From NCBI RefSeq assembly GCF_001659605.2, contig NC_035174.2:23820027-23884026 (forward strand): a stretch of 64,000 nucleotides of DNA, read 5' to 3'. The stretch comes from Manihot esculenta (lineage: Eukaryota; Streptophyta; Magnoliopsida; Malpighiales; Euphorbiaceae). The notes beneath the pieces are model-generated. The model did no database searches. It saw nothing but the letters and a program-made list of their open reading frames with translations, and was not told the DNA's origin. A program made the position numbers and the translations under genes. The first letter of the stretch is position 1; each line of letters opens with the position of its first letter. Positions 33,324 to 46,215 of this stretch are shown here, piece by piece.

Positions 33324-34292
33324 AATACCCCCACACCTAGCTTTTTGCTTGTCCTCAAGCAAATAAACTTAGTCAAACAAGCTCTTTTTGCTACTTGATC
33401 CTTTATTTCCATTTAAGCTCTTACCCTAGACCCTTACTTTGAATAATTGCACTGAAGAATGTATGTTTCAAGGTTACTCACCTTCTTTCCTTGTTTCCCT
33501 TTACCTACCATGGCTAGTATTTATTTTTCTCAAGAGAGAGATTACACAAGCACATATTAATTGTTCAGTTGAGACTTTTTTTAGCTTTCAGAGTGATTTG
33601 CCCTTACCTTGAAGTACTATATTCAGCTTTTTGCACTTTAATCTTTCTTGAAAAAGTCACCAACCTTTGATGTGAAAGTATATATTTTTAGTTAGTCACC
33701 TGTCCAAGTAGCTACTAGCTCTATTCATAGTCTTTCAACCATTGGAACAGTTTTCAATTTGTGCTCATAAAGTCTAAGCCATTGCCGAATATCTCTTCTC
33801 AAATGATTTGGGCAAACCAACACCAATTGCTAAAACAAGTCATATTAAGTTCATTCACACATCTTTCAATTCATTCTCTCTAATGAGCAATATAGATTTT
33901 TCACCATGGCAAACTCAAAGATCCAATTCAAATGGCAATTTCCAAACATGAATACAACTCACTGCAATTGATTCAACTTAAGTTTAAAGAGTCATCACAT
34001 CAATGGGGTCATGGAAAGAAAGCTCATTCAACATAGCTCATAAAGTTTGAGTAGAGCAAATCAAAACAAAAAGAAAAACTGTGGCTAAAAGTGTGTGTTA
34101 TTGAAAGCAAAAATCAAACTGTGGCTATTCAAACTAAAACTGAAAGCAAAAGAAAAAAAATGGACTAAAGATAAAAGTTCAGAGATATGCACCCCACACC
34201 TAAATCATGCATTGTCCTCAATGTGTTGAAAAAAATTAAAATGCAAAAGAAACTGAGAACTCCCCTAGTGTGGTGTTGCATGGTGCGATTGC
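33324..34292 (-). other. A2 non-coding 3' internal region
   Basis: Homologous to the A0 and A1 3' regions; no gene and no env-like frame. It lies between the integrase end and the LTR. Confidence 0.7.
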
Positions 34293-34982
34293 CTAGGCAA
34301 ATTGAATGGGATGGTGTAGTGGAATTTCCTCCACCACTTGCACTGCGAATCCTTCATAGTATGATTTCAAGTGATGCCCATTCACCTTGAAGATCTTTCC
34401 TATCTCTATGCTTCGGATGTCTACGGCTCCATGGGGATAAGCATGCTTCACAATGAATGGTCCAATCCACCTAGATCGTAGCTTTCCTGGAAATAATTTC
34501 AAACGAGAATCAAAGAGTAAGACTTTATCACCAACTTCGAATTGTTTTCTTGAAATCTGACTGTCATGGGAGGCTTTGGTTTTGGTTTTGTAGTTCCAAG
34601 AAGTCTCATATGCATCTCGTATTATCTCTTCTAGCTCTTGCAGTTGCAATTTGCGATGGTGTCCATCTTCTTTAAGATCCATGTTGCAATTCTTGATAGC
34701 CCAGTAAGCTTTGTGTTCAAGCTCAACTGGAAGATGACAGGCTTTTCCATAGACTAATCTGTAAGGAGACATACCTATGGGGGTCTTGTAGGCTGTCCTG
34801 TATGCCCATAAAGCATCTTCTAATCGTGTGCTCCAGTCTTTTCTGTTGGGGGACACTGTCTTTTCCAAAATGGCTTTGATTTCTCTTTTAGACACTTCAG
34901 CTTGCCCATTTGTCTGAGGGTGGTAGGCTGTGGATGTTCTATGTATTACATTGTGCTTTCTGAGAAGGTTTTCCACTACCTT
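34293..34982 (-). pseudogene. Athila integrase, C-terminal half (A2)
   Basis: An open frame from the left edge of A3 to a stop at 34293. It contains [16 protein letters not shown] (end of the catalytic core, with the last acidic residue just downstream), [17 protein letters not shown] and a C-terminal [18 protein letters not shown] segment. The N-terminal zinc domain and the first two acidic residues lie beyond A3, outside the window or lost. This copy shows that the Athila group here originally had an integrase, whereas A1 lacks it. Confidence 0.88.
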
Positions 34983-36428
34983 TGATAGAGCATATTTTAG
35001 TCCATATTTTCATGATCTTATTGATGTTTATTTGCACCTATTCTACCTAATTTTGTGATTTTAATCATGTTTTGCAAATATTAGGTGTGAAGAAACAAAT
35101 TGGAGAAAATGCTCTTAAAAATGCCAAAGGAAGCCAAAATTCAGCAGCCTTCGGAAGCACTTTCGGAAGCCAAAAACCAGTCACCTTCGGCGGCACTTTC
35201 GGCGGCCGAAAGAGGACTCCAGAGACGAAACTCTACCACCTTCGGCGGCACCTTCGGCCGCCGAACCTTGCATCTAGAGCCGAAAGTCCAGCCTCCGAAA
35301 CTCATTTTAGGCAGCCGAAAATCCCTCTCAACACTCTCTTTCCTCATTCAAGAAGTCATATCTCAAGTTGCCATATTTGAGGAGCCAAACAAGGGAAGTA
35401 TTTTGAGATCCAAATCTTCAAGATTCACATTCAAATATTGGATTTCAAGATCAAGCTTATTAAGGAAGCCAAATCCAAAGATCACATGTTTCCCACTTAG
35501 TATCATGCACATTCAAAATTCAAAAGGAGGCTCCACCTTCCTTATTAGTGCATGGGCATCCTCTTAACTCTTTAGGCAACATCTTGAAGACCTTGGGCAG
35601 CAATTAAAAAGACCAAAGAGCCCCCACTTGCCCCCCATCACATGCATCTCGTTTTTGCCTTCACCCATGCACAAAGAAGGCACATATGGGACCAAGGGCA
35701 CTTTGGACAGCCTCTAAAAGACTCATGGATTGCCACCAAACCCTAAGGAGCCCCTCAAGATCTATTTAAAGGCTTCAAGAAGACAAGAAAGGCATATTTA
35801 TCTCCACCTCTCTTCCAAGAATTCGGCACCCTCTCCAAGGGTTCTCTCCACCACTTAGTTCTTAATCTTCTTCTTTTCTTTTATTTTCTGTTTTGGTTCA
35901 GCCATGAGTGGCTGAAACCCTTCTTTCTAGTTGAAGTTTGGTTGAAACTAAGGTTGTTTAAAGGGTTGTGAGATCTGAACATAAAGTGTTTGCTTTTGAT
36001 TTATTCAATATTCATGCAATTGTGCTTAATTCTAAGATTGCTTTGTTGTTTTGATCAAATTGGCACTTGATTCTTGATTGCAAAGTTAATTAATTGTTGG
36101 ATTAGGATATTTGTTAGTCCGTAATTGCTGGAAATATTCTAACCTAAGAACACTTGGTGTAAAAACCCAAGAAATTGTATGATCTAGCAACATCTCATGC
36201 GTTTGAGTAGCTAGGGTTTGGATCTTTCTTGTTCTTCATACAATTGGCAATTGTTTTGATGCCTTTGGCCCAAGGACGTTCCTTGACAATTTGTTGATTA
36301 GTAATTGGTTAGAAGACGTTCCCTAATCAGTTTGTTCATAAGGAAAGACATGGTGGTGAGAAGCGTCTTCCACCCCCATAACCAACCTATTGAATCAATC
36401 AAGATAACCATGTTTCAATGATTAACCC
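34983..36428 (+). repeat. A3 5' LTR, first part (Athila)
   Basis: Begins TGATAGAGCATATTTTAG inside A2 integrase (flank ACCTT, 34978-34982). It has a GC-rich palindrome array at 35140-35325, a TATTTAAAG box near 35763 and the common hairpin near 35898. It is interrupted by T2 at 36429 and resumes after the duplicated AACCC at 42036-42040. Confidence 0.9.
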
Positions 36429-37032
36429 TGTAACGACCCGAAAATCGGACCGCCATCGGCGCTAAGATTCAGGTCGACTTAAGATCGCCGAAACCCGTAG
36501 CAAGCCTGCTATACTCTTTGTGTGACTGTAAATCCCATACATGATTATACATTTTCTGTGAAAATAAAAACTTTTCGCTGAACCTCAACCTGTGCATGCA
36601 CTGTCTATGTACACAGACCTCCTTGCCAGAGCACTCATCACTCTAGCTGAGTCCACACAGTATATGTTAAACCTGGTCATCCATACTCATTAACTGAACA
36701 TATACATAAAAATAGACCATGTACACAAAAGGATTTACAAAAACAAACTAAATAAGTCAAGCACGATAACTTATAACCTACTAGTACATCTATTTGCTAT
36801 TACATGTCCACACGATATTAATACAACATTCTTTTCTCTTCCTGTACCCTGCTGGACTTTCCCTGTACACTGATCCTGCAAAACTGGGGTTAAGGGAGTG
36901 GGATGAGCTCTATAGCCCAGTGAGTAGAACAATAAAACAGGTCATGAAAACATGATCTTATGGAATGCATCATATCACAGACAATTCACATCAAGGGTAA
37001 ACCTATCACCACATAGTCCCAGTAGCTGTTCC

Positions 37033-37220
37033 GTGCCAGGGCGTAGAATGGGCACCTGGTCTTCCTGTCATGTATATCTATATGTGTATATAACACCTGT
37101 ACTTACCATTGTGCCAGGGCGTAGACTGGGCACCTGGTCTTTTCTATACCTGCCAGGGCGTAGACTGGGCACCTGGACTTTACTATACCTGCTAGGGCAT
37201 AGACTGGGCACCTGGACTTC
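37033..37220. repeat. Hairpin minisatellite in T2 LTR
   Basis: Four copies of a unit with CCAGGGCGTAGACTGGGCACC. The arms CCAGG and CCTGG can pair around the centre. Spacing between units varies. Confidence 0.8.
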
Positions 37221-38397
37221 CTGTCTGGAACTATTGGATCATTCAGCATTCATCCACAGCAACAAATAAGTATGCAATGCAACATCTTCGTGGATTCTAA
37301 TGCAAGCAACCTATTGCATAATCATGGTGCATGCAATATACGAAAAGCATTCAATGTTTCAATTAAAACGAGTATTAAGTTTAGTTCCACTCACCTCTGG
37401 CTATCTCTGGACTGACTCTGCAAACTCTGAAGCAGTACTCACTGCTGCTCTCTTTGGTTCCTCTGGTCTGTGCCTGCACAGATGGACTCAAATGAGGGAC
37501 CAAACTAGCTCAAAAACACCTCTATAAAACTCCCCAAGAATCCCCTTAGACACCTTAAAATAACCATGCAAAACATGCAAAGGAAGGCTGAACAGAGCAC
37601 TTTCGGCAGCAGGTTCGGCGGCCAAAAGTCTTCTCCAGAGCCGAAACTCATGCACCTTCGGCAGCTGAATCTCTACTTTCGGCAGCCAAACCCTTTCGGG
37701 GGCAAGTTTCGGGGCCTGAAAGGCACTCCAGAGACGAAAGTCCATAACCTTCGGCGGCACCTTCGGCGGCCGAAACTCCCCTCCAGAGCCGAAAGTTCAA
37801 ACTCTCGGGGGCAAGCTTAGGCAACCGAAGCCACCTCCTCAGCACATTCGGCGGCCGAACCATTCTTCGGCGGCCGAAGCTGGGGTCATCAGCAAGGCAG
37901 AACCTTGCTCTGCCTCACGCCAAACTACACCAAACTTCCTCAAACTCAAACGTCTCAACTCCTCAACATACATATACTCAAGTATATGCACAAAGGGGTC
38001 TAACACTACTTAAAACCCCAACAAACAACAAAGCATAACACATAAACAAGCTTTGATCACAAAAACATAAAAAACACTCTATATACCCTAACCATGCAAC
38101 TCTCCCCTAAGACTTCATAAAACTTCCATAAATCATAAAAACAAGTTCAGGATCTTCACTTACCTCTTGAAATCAAGAAGATGAATGACCCTAACGTGGA
38201 GATATGGAGCAACTCTCCTTCTAACTCTCCAAACTTCAAAACTCAAGTTTTTAGCTCAAAAACTTCAAAATAACATAAAAACCAATCAAACCTTTGCAAG
38301 ATTTGATGAAAACATGAAGAATACTTAAGGAAGACAGGGTCTCACCTCTGAAAGTGAAAGAAAAGGCAATCCTTATCCTTTCAACCGACTGAGGGCC

Positions 38398-38404
38398 TTT
38401 TATA
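38398..38404 (-). promoter_or_regulatory. TATA box of T2 LTR
   Basis: TATAAAA on the minus strand, 59 bases before a GTGAGA donor-like site at 38345. Confidence 0.65.
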
Positions 38405-38748
38405 GGTGGCTGGCCAGACCACATTCGGCGGCCTAATGGGAAACCACAAGCCATGCATGTTCGGCGGCCGAACCTCACCTTCGGCGGCCGAACCTGGCTT
38501 TTCTGCCTTGGTTCTTTTCTTTCAAAAACTCATTCCATTTCAACTTAAAAAAACATTAAAACATACTAAAATACTTTAGACAAACAGAAATCTTACCCTT
38601 CTAGAGGATTCCGACATCCTGAATTCCACCGGAACGTAGAATTCTGATGCCAGACTCTAGCCGGGTATTACATTCTCCCCCACTTAAGAACATTGGTCCT
38701 CGGATGTTCCTCAAACAAATAAACATATAAAAAAGAGGAAAACTAACC

Positions 38749-41700
38749 TCAAAATAGATATGGATACTGCTGGAGCATAGACTCCCGCGTCTCCCAGGTG
38801 CACTCTTCTAAATTATGGTGGTTCCACAGGACTTTCACCATTGAAATTTCCTTGTTCCTTAGCTGTCTGATCTGCGTGTCCAGAATCCGTACTGGTTGTT
38901 CTACATAGGTGAGATCTCTAAGAATCTCCACATCAGGTTCACTCAGAACCTGACTCGGATCTGATACAAATTGCCGCAGCATAGAAACATGAAATACCGG
39001 GTGAACTCTCTCCATAGAAACAGGTAAATCCAGCTTATACGACACATTCCCGATCTTCTGCAAGATCTCAAAGGGTCCAATGTACCGTGGAGCTAGCTTA
39101 CCTTTTCTTCCAAAATGAACCACTCCTTTCATTGGAGACACCTTTAGCAATACCATTTCACCTTCCTGAAACTCTATCTGTTTTCTGCGAACGTCTGCGT
39201 AGCTTTTTTGTCTGCTCTGAGCAGTTCTAATTTTCTCTCTGATCATGGGCACCACTCTACTAGTAATTTCTACTAACTCTGGTCCTGCAAGAGCCTTCTC
39301 TCCTACTTCTTCCCAGCAAACAGGGGATCTGCACTTCCTCCCATATAAAGCTTAATAAGGAGCCATCCCTATGCTAGCATGATGGATGTTATTGTAGGCA
39401 AACTCCACCAGAGGTAGATGATGCCTCCAAGAACCGCCAAAGTCTAACACACACATTCTGAGCATATCTTCTATGGCCTGGATGGTCCTCTCTGACTGTC
39501 CATCAGTCTATGGGTGGAAAGCAGTGCTAAAATTGAACCTCATGCCCATTGCACTCTGCAGACTCCGCCAAAATCTAGAGGTGAACTGAGGTCCTCTGTC
39601 TGAAACTATAGACACTGGAACTCCATGTAGTCTCACTATCTCATCTAGATAAACCTGTGCCAACTTATCCACAGAATAGTTACTCCTAACTGGAATGAAA
39701 TGAGCAGATTTCGTGAGTCTGTCCACAATCACCCATATAGAGTCTATCCTGTTGGACGCTGCCGGTAAGCCCACTACAAAATCCATGGCTATGTTCTCCC
39801 AATTCCACTATGGAATCGGCAGTGGGTTAAGAATAACAACCGGCTTCTGATGTTCTAGTTTCACCCGCTGACAAATCTCACAGGCTGACACGAACTGCGC
39901 CACTTCCTTCTTCATCACTGGCCACCAATATACCCTCTTCAGATCCTGATACATCTTGGTGGTTCCTAGGTGAACACTATACCTCGCATTATGAGCTTCC
40001 CTCATAATGTCTTCCTTCAGACTGCTACTATCTGGTACACATAATCGATTCCCACAACGGAGAATCCCTTTGCTGTCAAATCTGAACTCCGCACTGTTGC
40101 CTGACTGAACAGTCCTGGCAATCTTTACTAATTCCGGGTCCTCATGCTGTTTCTGAGCCACCTGCTCCAGAAACACTGGTATTACTCTCATCTGTGCTAT
40201 CAATGCACCTGTACCAGATACCTCTAACTGTAACCCTTCCTCGATAAGTTTGTAAAATTCCATCACTATTGGTCTTCGCTCTGCTGCTATATGGGACAAA
40301 CTGCCTAGTGACTTCCGGCTTAGGGTGTCTGCCACAACATTCGCCTTACCCGGATGATACTGGATCTTACAATCATAATCACTGAGCAACTCTACCCATA
40401 TTCTCTATCTTAAATTCAGCTCTCTTTGACTCAGGATGTACTGTAAACTCTTATGATCGGTGAAGATCTCACATTTAACCCCGTAGAGGTAATGTCTCCG
40501 CATCTTGAGTGCAAAGATAACTGCTGCCATCTCTAGGTCATGGGTGGGGTAATTCAACTCGTGCTTCTTCAATTGTCTAGAAGCATAAGCAATCACCCTG
40601 TCATTCTACATCAAAACACAACCCAATCCCACTCGAGATGCATCACAGAACACTGTGAAATCCTCATTACTAATAGGCAGAGCTAACACTGGTGCTGTTG
40701 TCAATCTCTTCTTGAGCTCTTCAAAGCTCTCTTCACACTGGTCTGACCAAATAAACTTCTGGTTCTTCTGAGTCAGTTTGGTCATAGGAGCAGCTATCTT
40801 CGAGAAGTCCTGAACGAACCTCCTGTAGTAACCTGCCAGTCCCAGAAAGCTTTTAATCTCAGTCACTGTAGTGGGTCTAGGCTAGTTAGCTACAGCCTCT
40901 ATCTTCTTGGGGTCTACCTCAATCCCTTCTGCTGATACGACATGTCCCAAGAAGGAAATGCTCCTTAACGAAAACTCACACTTTGAGAACTTGGCATATA
41001 ATCCATGCTCTCTCAGTGTCTGTAGAACTGTCCTCAGATGCTGGGCATGCTCCTCTGCATCTCTGGAATACACTAAGATATCATCGATGAAAACAATGAC
41101 AAAGTGATCCAGATACTCGCTGAACACTCTGTTCATGAGATCCATGAATGCGGCAGGGGCGTTAGTCAACCCGAACGGCATCACTAAGAACTCATAATGC
41201 CCATATCTGGTCCTGAAAGCTGTCTTTGGCACATCTGCCTCTCTGACTCTCAACTGATGATAGCCGGATCTCAGATCTATTTTAGAGAAACAACCTGCTC
41301 TAGCTAGCTGGTCGAATAGATCATCAATCCTAGGTAGAGGATATTTATTCTTGGTAGTGACCTTGTTCAACTGTCTGTAGTCGATACAAAGTCTGAGGGA
41401 TCCATCCTTCTTTCTGACAAAAAGCACTGGAGCACCCCAAGGTGAGGTACTAGGGCGGATGAAACCCTTGTCTACCAATTCCTGCAACTGCTCTTTCAAC
41501 TCTTTTAACTCTGCTGGTGCCATCCTGTAGGGAGGAATAGAGATAGGTCTGGTACCAGGCAGCAAATCAATTTCAAACTCTATCTCCCTATCAGGTGGTA
41601 GTCCTGGAAGTTCGTCTGGGAAAACATCTGGAAATTCTCGGACTACTGGTATCGAGGCTGGTTCCCTAACCTGACTATCTAGCTCCCTCACATGAGCTAG

Positions 41701-41940
41701 AAATCCCTGACAACCCTTCCTAAGCAAACGACGAGCCTGAAGGGCTGAAATCAAACCTCTGGGTGTACCCCTCCTGTCTCCTTTGAAGACACACTCTGAC
41801 CCATCCTGGTCTCTGAGACTAACTACCTTTTCTCTACAGTCCAAGGTCGCACCATATGCAGATAGCCAATCCATCCCTAGAATGACATCAAAATCTGTCA
41901 AATCTAGAACCACAAGGTCAGCTGGAAGGCATCTACCCTT
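38749..41940 (-). pseudogene. T2 pol (protease end, RT, RNase H, integrase, chromodomain)
   Basis: The minus-strand frame starts within protease ([20 protein letters not shown]) at the deletion junction. It continues through RT ([22 protein letters not shown] about 41080), RNase H ([11 protein letters not shown] about 40640), integrase (zinc region about 39990-39850; [21 protein letters not shown]) and chromodomain ([15 protein letters not shown] about 38810). Stops near 40880, 40604, 40403, 39807, 39508 and 39353 break it; three are CAG-to-TAG. Gag and the protease active site are missing. Confidence 0.92.
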
Positions 41941-42035
41941 AGACAAACAGAAATCTTACCCTTCTAGAGGATTCCGAGATCCTGAATTCCATCGGAACGT
42001 AGAATTCCGACGCCAGACTCTAGCCGGGTATGACA
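41941..42035 (-). repeat. T2 residual 5' LTR fragment (95 bp)
   Basis: It matches the first 95 bases of the T2 LTR (38578-38672 on the other side) at the same length with a few substitutions. It is joined directly to protease-coding sequence; short TTAGA-like similarity lies at the join. Confidence 0.9.
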
Positions 42036-42369
42036 AACCCAAACAACCAAAGTGGATCCATATCTTCAACTAGACTTTTCTCATATTGATTTCTTGTTTT
42101 ATTTTGATTACTTAATGTTTTAATTACTTTCAAATAGTTGCTAGCCAAATCATCTCAAAATCCCCCTTTTACTTTTATTGCACTTGTTTCTATTTCTCTT
42201 TGATTACTTGCTTTCAATTGTGTTTTCAATTAATTCTCTTGGTCTTGATTAAGACAAATAAATAAGTAATCAATTCTCTGTGGATTCGATCCTTCACCAC
42301 TATCTGCAGTTGTAAATTGTAGGTAACCAAGAAGGTTATTTTTGACCGGCTTCGACAACCGCACTGTCA
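42036..42369 (+). repeat. A3 5' LTR, second part, with T2 target duplication
   Basis: AACCC (42036-42040) is the second copy of the target site. The remaining 329 bases complete the Athila LTR, ending ACTGTCA. Without T2 the LTR would be about 1.78 kb. Confidence 0.9.
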
Positions 42370-42374
42370 AAAAT

Positions 42375-42392
42375 TTGCGCCGTTGCTGGGGA
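42375..42392 (+). other. A3 primer-binding site (tRNA-Asp type)
   Basis: Matches TGGCGCCGTTGCCGGGGA with two mismatches, 5 bases after the LTR end. About 30 bases of leader follow before T3 interrupts at 42424. Confidence 0.8.
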
Positions 42393-43061
42393 ATTGATTT
42401 CACTTGTTTGTTTATTTTTCTTTTGTAACGACCCCAAAACGGACCGTCACCGGCGCTAGGATTCAGGTCGGCTTAAGGCTGCTAGAACCCGTAGCAAGCC
42501 TGCTATACTCTCTGTGTACCTGTAAATCTCATACATGATCATACATTTTCAATGAAAAATAAAAACTCTTTTCTGAACCATGGCTTAACCTGTGCATGCA
42601 CTATCTCTGTACCCTGTACTCTGTACTCTGTACTCTGTACCCCTGACTAGAGCTTGCTCTAGATGGGTTATCTCATACCTGTTAAGCCTGGTTTTTCACA
42701 TACTCTGTAAAACATATACATAACTAGATCATGTACATAACAAAAGATTTACAACACAACCACTATGTCAAGCACATTTCTAACTTTATACACAACTGTT
42801 ACATCTCTTTAATATTACATGTCCACTCTAAGCTATTACAAAGCTCTTCTCTTATCCTGATCTCTGTTGGACTTCCCCTGTACACTGTACGCAGAACACT
42901 GAACCTACAAAACTGGGGTTAAGGGAGTGGGATGAGCTCTATAGCCGAGTGAGTAGAACAGTAAAACAAATCATTAAAACATGATCTAATGGAATGCATC
43001 ATAACACAAACAATCCACATCAAGGGTAAACCTGTCACCACATAGTCTCAGTAACTCTGCC

Positions 43062-43200
43062 GTGCCAGGGCGTAGAATCGAGCACCTGATCTTCCTGTCT
43101 ATATGTATACGTGTATATAACACCTGTACTTACTATTGCCAGGGCATAGTCAAAGGCTCCTGGACTTCTGCCAGGGCGTAGTCAAAGGCTCTTGGTCTTA
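43062..43200. repeat. Hairpin minisatellite in T3 LTR
   Basis: Two or three diverged units with CCAGGGCRTAG and CTCCTGG arms (CCAGG can pair with CCTGG). It occupies the position of the T2 array. Confidence 0.7.
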
Positions 43201-44345
43201 ACTCAGAGACTATTGGATCATTCAGCATTTACCCACATCAACAAGTAACTATACAATGCACCATATTCGTGGATTCTAATGCAATCAACCTATAGCATAA
43301 TCATGATGCATGAAATATGCTAAAAACAACATTCCATTGCTCAATTAAAAGAATTAAGTTTAGTTCCACTCACCTCTGGCTATCTGAATTGACTGACTCT
43401 GCAGGCTCAGTAAACTCTGGAGCAGTACTCACTGCTGCTCTCTCTGGTGCCTCTGGTCTGTGTAAGCACAGAAAGACTCAAATGAGGGACCAAACTAGCT
43501 TAAGAATAACTCTATTAAACTCCCCAAGAATCCCCTTAAACTCACTCTCAAACTCATGCAAAGCATGCAAAAGAAAAGCTGGACAGAATACTTTCGGCGG
43601 CAGGTTCGGCGGCCGAAAGTTCTCTCCAGAGACGAAACTCAAGCACCTTCGGCGGCCGAACCTCAACTTTCGGCAGCCGAACCCTTTCGGGGGCTAGTTT
43701 CGGGGGCTGAAAGGCACTCCAAAGACGAAAGTCTCTAACCTTTGGCAGCACCTTCGGCGGCTGAACTTCCCTCCAGAGCCTAAAGTCCAAAAGCTCGGGG
43801 GCAAGCTTGGGCAGCCGAAGTCACCTCCTCTCACCTCCTCAGGGGTTCGGCGGCCGAATGTTCCTTCGGCTGCCGAACCTGAGTTCATCAGCAGGGCATA
43901 AACTTGCTCAACTTGCATACACCTAAGTATATGCTCAAAGGGGTCAAAAACTACCTAAAAACCCCAACAACAGAAAACACATAACACATAAACAAGCCTT
44001 CTCACAAAATCATCAAAAACTCTTCTTTTAACCTATTCATGCAACTCTCTCCATAAACCCCATAAATCTTCCATAAAACATGAAAACAAGATCAGGATCT
44101 TCACTTACCTCTTAAAATCAAGTAGATGAATGATCCTAACGTGGAGTTTTGAAGCAACTCTCCTTCAAACTCTCCAAAATTCACAACTTTGTGTTTAAAG
44201 CTCAAAACCTTCGAAATAACATAAAACTCAATCAAATCTTTGCAAACTTGGATGAAAACATGAAAGAATGCTAAAAAAGGATAGGGTCTCACCTCAGAAA
44301 GTGAAAGAAACGGCGAAGCTTATCCTTTCAACCGACTGAGGGCCG

Positions 44346-44352
44346 TTTTATA
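44346..44352 (-). promoter_or_regulatory. TATA box of T3 LTR
   Basis: TATAAAA on the minus strand in the standard Tekay position, downstream of a palindrome array. Confidence 0.65.
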
Positions 44353-44697
44353 GGTGGCTGGCCAGACCACCTTCGGCGGCCAAACGTGAAACCGAAAGCC
44401 ATGCATGTTCGGCGGCCGAAAGTCACCTTCGGCGGCTGAACCTGGCTTTTCTGCCTTGGTTCATTTCTCTTTAAAACTCATTGCATTTTCACTTTAAAAC
44501 ATTAAAACATTCCAAATTACTTTAGAAAAACATAAATCTTACCCTTCTAGAGAATTCCGACATCCTGGATTCCACCGGACGATAGGAATTCCGATGCCGT
44601 ACTCTAGTCGGGTATTACATTCTCCCCCCTTAAGAACATTCGTCCTCGGATGTTCCTAAAACAAACAATAAACACCTAAAAAAAGAGGAAATGAACC

Positions 44698-46215
44698 TCA
44701 AAACAGATATGGATACTGCTGGAGCATAGACTCTCGCGTCTCCCATGTGCACTCTTCCAGATTATGGTGGTTCCACAGAACTTTCACCATCGGAATCTCC
44801 TTGTTCCTTAGCTGTCTGACCTGCGTGTCCAGAATCCGTATCGGCTGCTCTATATAGGTGAGATCCTCTAGAATCTCCACATCAGGCTCACTAATAACCT
44901 GACCCGGATCTGACACAAACTTCCGTAGCATAGAAATATGAAATACCGGGTGAATCCTCTCCATAGAAGTAGGTAAGTCCAGCTTATATGATACATTTTC
45001 GATCCTCTGCAAAATCTCAAAGGGTCCAATGTACCGTGGAGCTAATTTACCCTTCTTCCCAAAACGAACCACTCCTTTCATTGGAGACACCTTCAGCAAT
45101 ACCCAATCTCCCTCCTGAAACTCTAACAGTTTCCTACGAACATCTGCATAGCTTTTCTGTCTGCTCTAAACAGTTCTGATCTTCTCTCTGATCACAGGCA
45201 TGGTTCTACTGGTAATCTCTACTAACTCTGGCCCTGCAAGAGCCTTCTCTCCTACCTCTTCCCAGCAAACAGGTGATCTGCATTTCCTCCCATACAATGC
45301 TTCATAAGGAGCCATCCCGATGCTAGCATGATGACTGTTATTGTAGGCAAACTCCACCAAAGGTAGATGCTACCTCCAACAACCACCAAAGTCTAACACA
45401 CACATTCTGAGCATGTCCTCTATGGTCTGGATGGTCTTCTCTGACTGTCCATCAGTCTGTGGGTGGAAAGCAGTACTAAAATCTAATCTCATGCCCATCG
45501 TACTCTGCAAACTTCGCCAAAATCTGGAGGTGAACTGAGGTCCTCTGTCTGAAACTATAGATACTGGAACTCCATGTAGTCTCACTACCTCATCCAGATA
45601 TACCTGTGCTAACTTATCCACAGAATAGTTACTCCTAACTGGAATGAAATGAGCAGATTTCGTGAGTCTGTCCACAATCACCCATATAGAGTCTATCTTG
45701 TTGGACGCTGCCGGTAAGCCCACTACAAAATCCATAGCTATGTTCTCCCATTTCCATTCTAGAATCGGCAGTGGGTTAAGCATTCCAGCCGGCTTCTGAT
45801 GTTCTAACTTCACCCTCTGACAAATGTCACAAGCTGTCACAAACTGCACCACTTCTTTCTTCATGGCTGGCCACCAATATACCTTCTTTAGATTCTGATA
45901 CATCTTGGTGGCTCCCGGGTGAACACTATATCTCGCATTATGAGCTTCCCTCATAATGTCTTCCTTCAGACTGCTACTATCTGGTACACAAAGTCGACTC
46001 CCATAGTGAAGGATCCCTTGGCTGTCAAATCTAAACTCTGCACCATTGCCTGACTGAACAGTCCTGGCAATTTTCATCAACTTTGGATCCTCGTACTGTT
46101 TCTGAGCTATCTGCTTCAGAAACACAGGTGTCACTCTCATCAGTGCTATCAGTGCACCCGTACCAGAGAACTCTAACTGTAACCCCTCCTCAATGAGCTT
46201 GTAAAGCTCCATCAC
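44698..46215 (-). pseudogene. T3 pol, integrase and chromodomain part
   Basis: The minus strand carries the linker after RNase H (MELYKLIEEGLQLEFSG), the integrase zinc region (about 45950-45810), the core (MDFVVGLP about 45740; [24 protein letters not shown]) and the chromodomain, ending 44698. TAG replaces CAG near 45367 and 45163, and one further frame break lies near 45100. ATCAC at 46211-46215 is the left target copy of T4. Confidence 0.92.

Larger units (their letters stand above)
36429..38672 (-). repeat. T2 3' LTR (Tekay)
   Basis: A 2.24-kb LTR (TGTAACGACCCG at the left edge, GGGTATTACA at the right). It has a TATA box at 38404-38398, palindrome arrays at 37600-37880 and 38420-38500 and a minisatellite at 37033-37220. 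Confidence 0.9.
36429..42035 (-). mobile_element. T2: internally deleted Tekay with AACCC target duplication
   Basis: A minus-strand Tekay, 5607 bp, flanked by AACCC at 36424-36428 and 42036-42040. It keeps a full 3' LTR and most of pol. The other LTR is reduced to its first 95 bases, fused to protease, so gag, primer site and most of the 5' LTR were deleted in one step. Confidence 0.93.
42424..44619 (-). repeat. T3 3' LTR (Tekay)
   Basis: A 2.2-kb LTR of the same subfamily as T6 (TGTAACGACCCC start). It has a TATA box at 44352-44346 with a GTGAGA site 60 bases downstream. Palindrome arrays lie at 44380-44440 and 43590-43880, and a shortened hairpin minisatellite at 43062-43200. Confidence 0.9.

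Noticed and set aside
37488..37863. Overlapping frames on both strands in the T2 LTR
   Set aside because: Both translate the palindrome array; an identical appearance on both strands is expected from the inverted-repeat composition.
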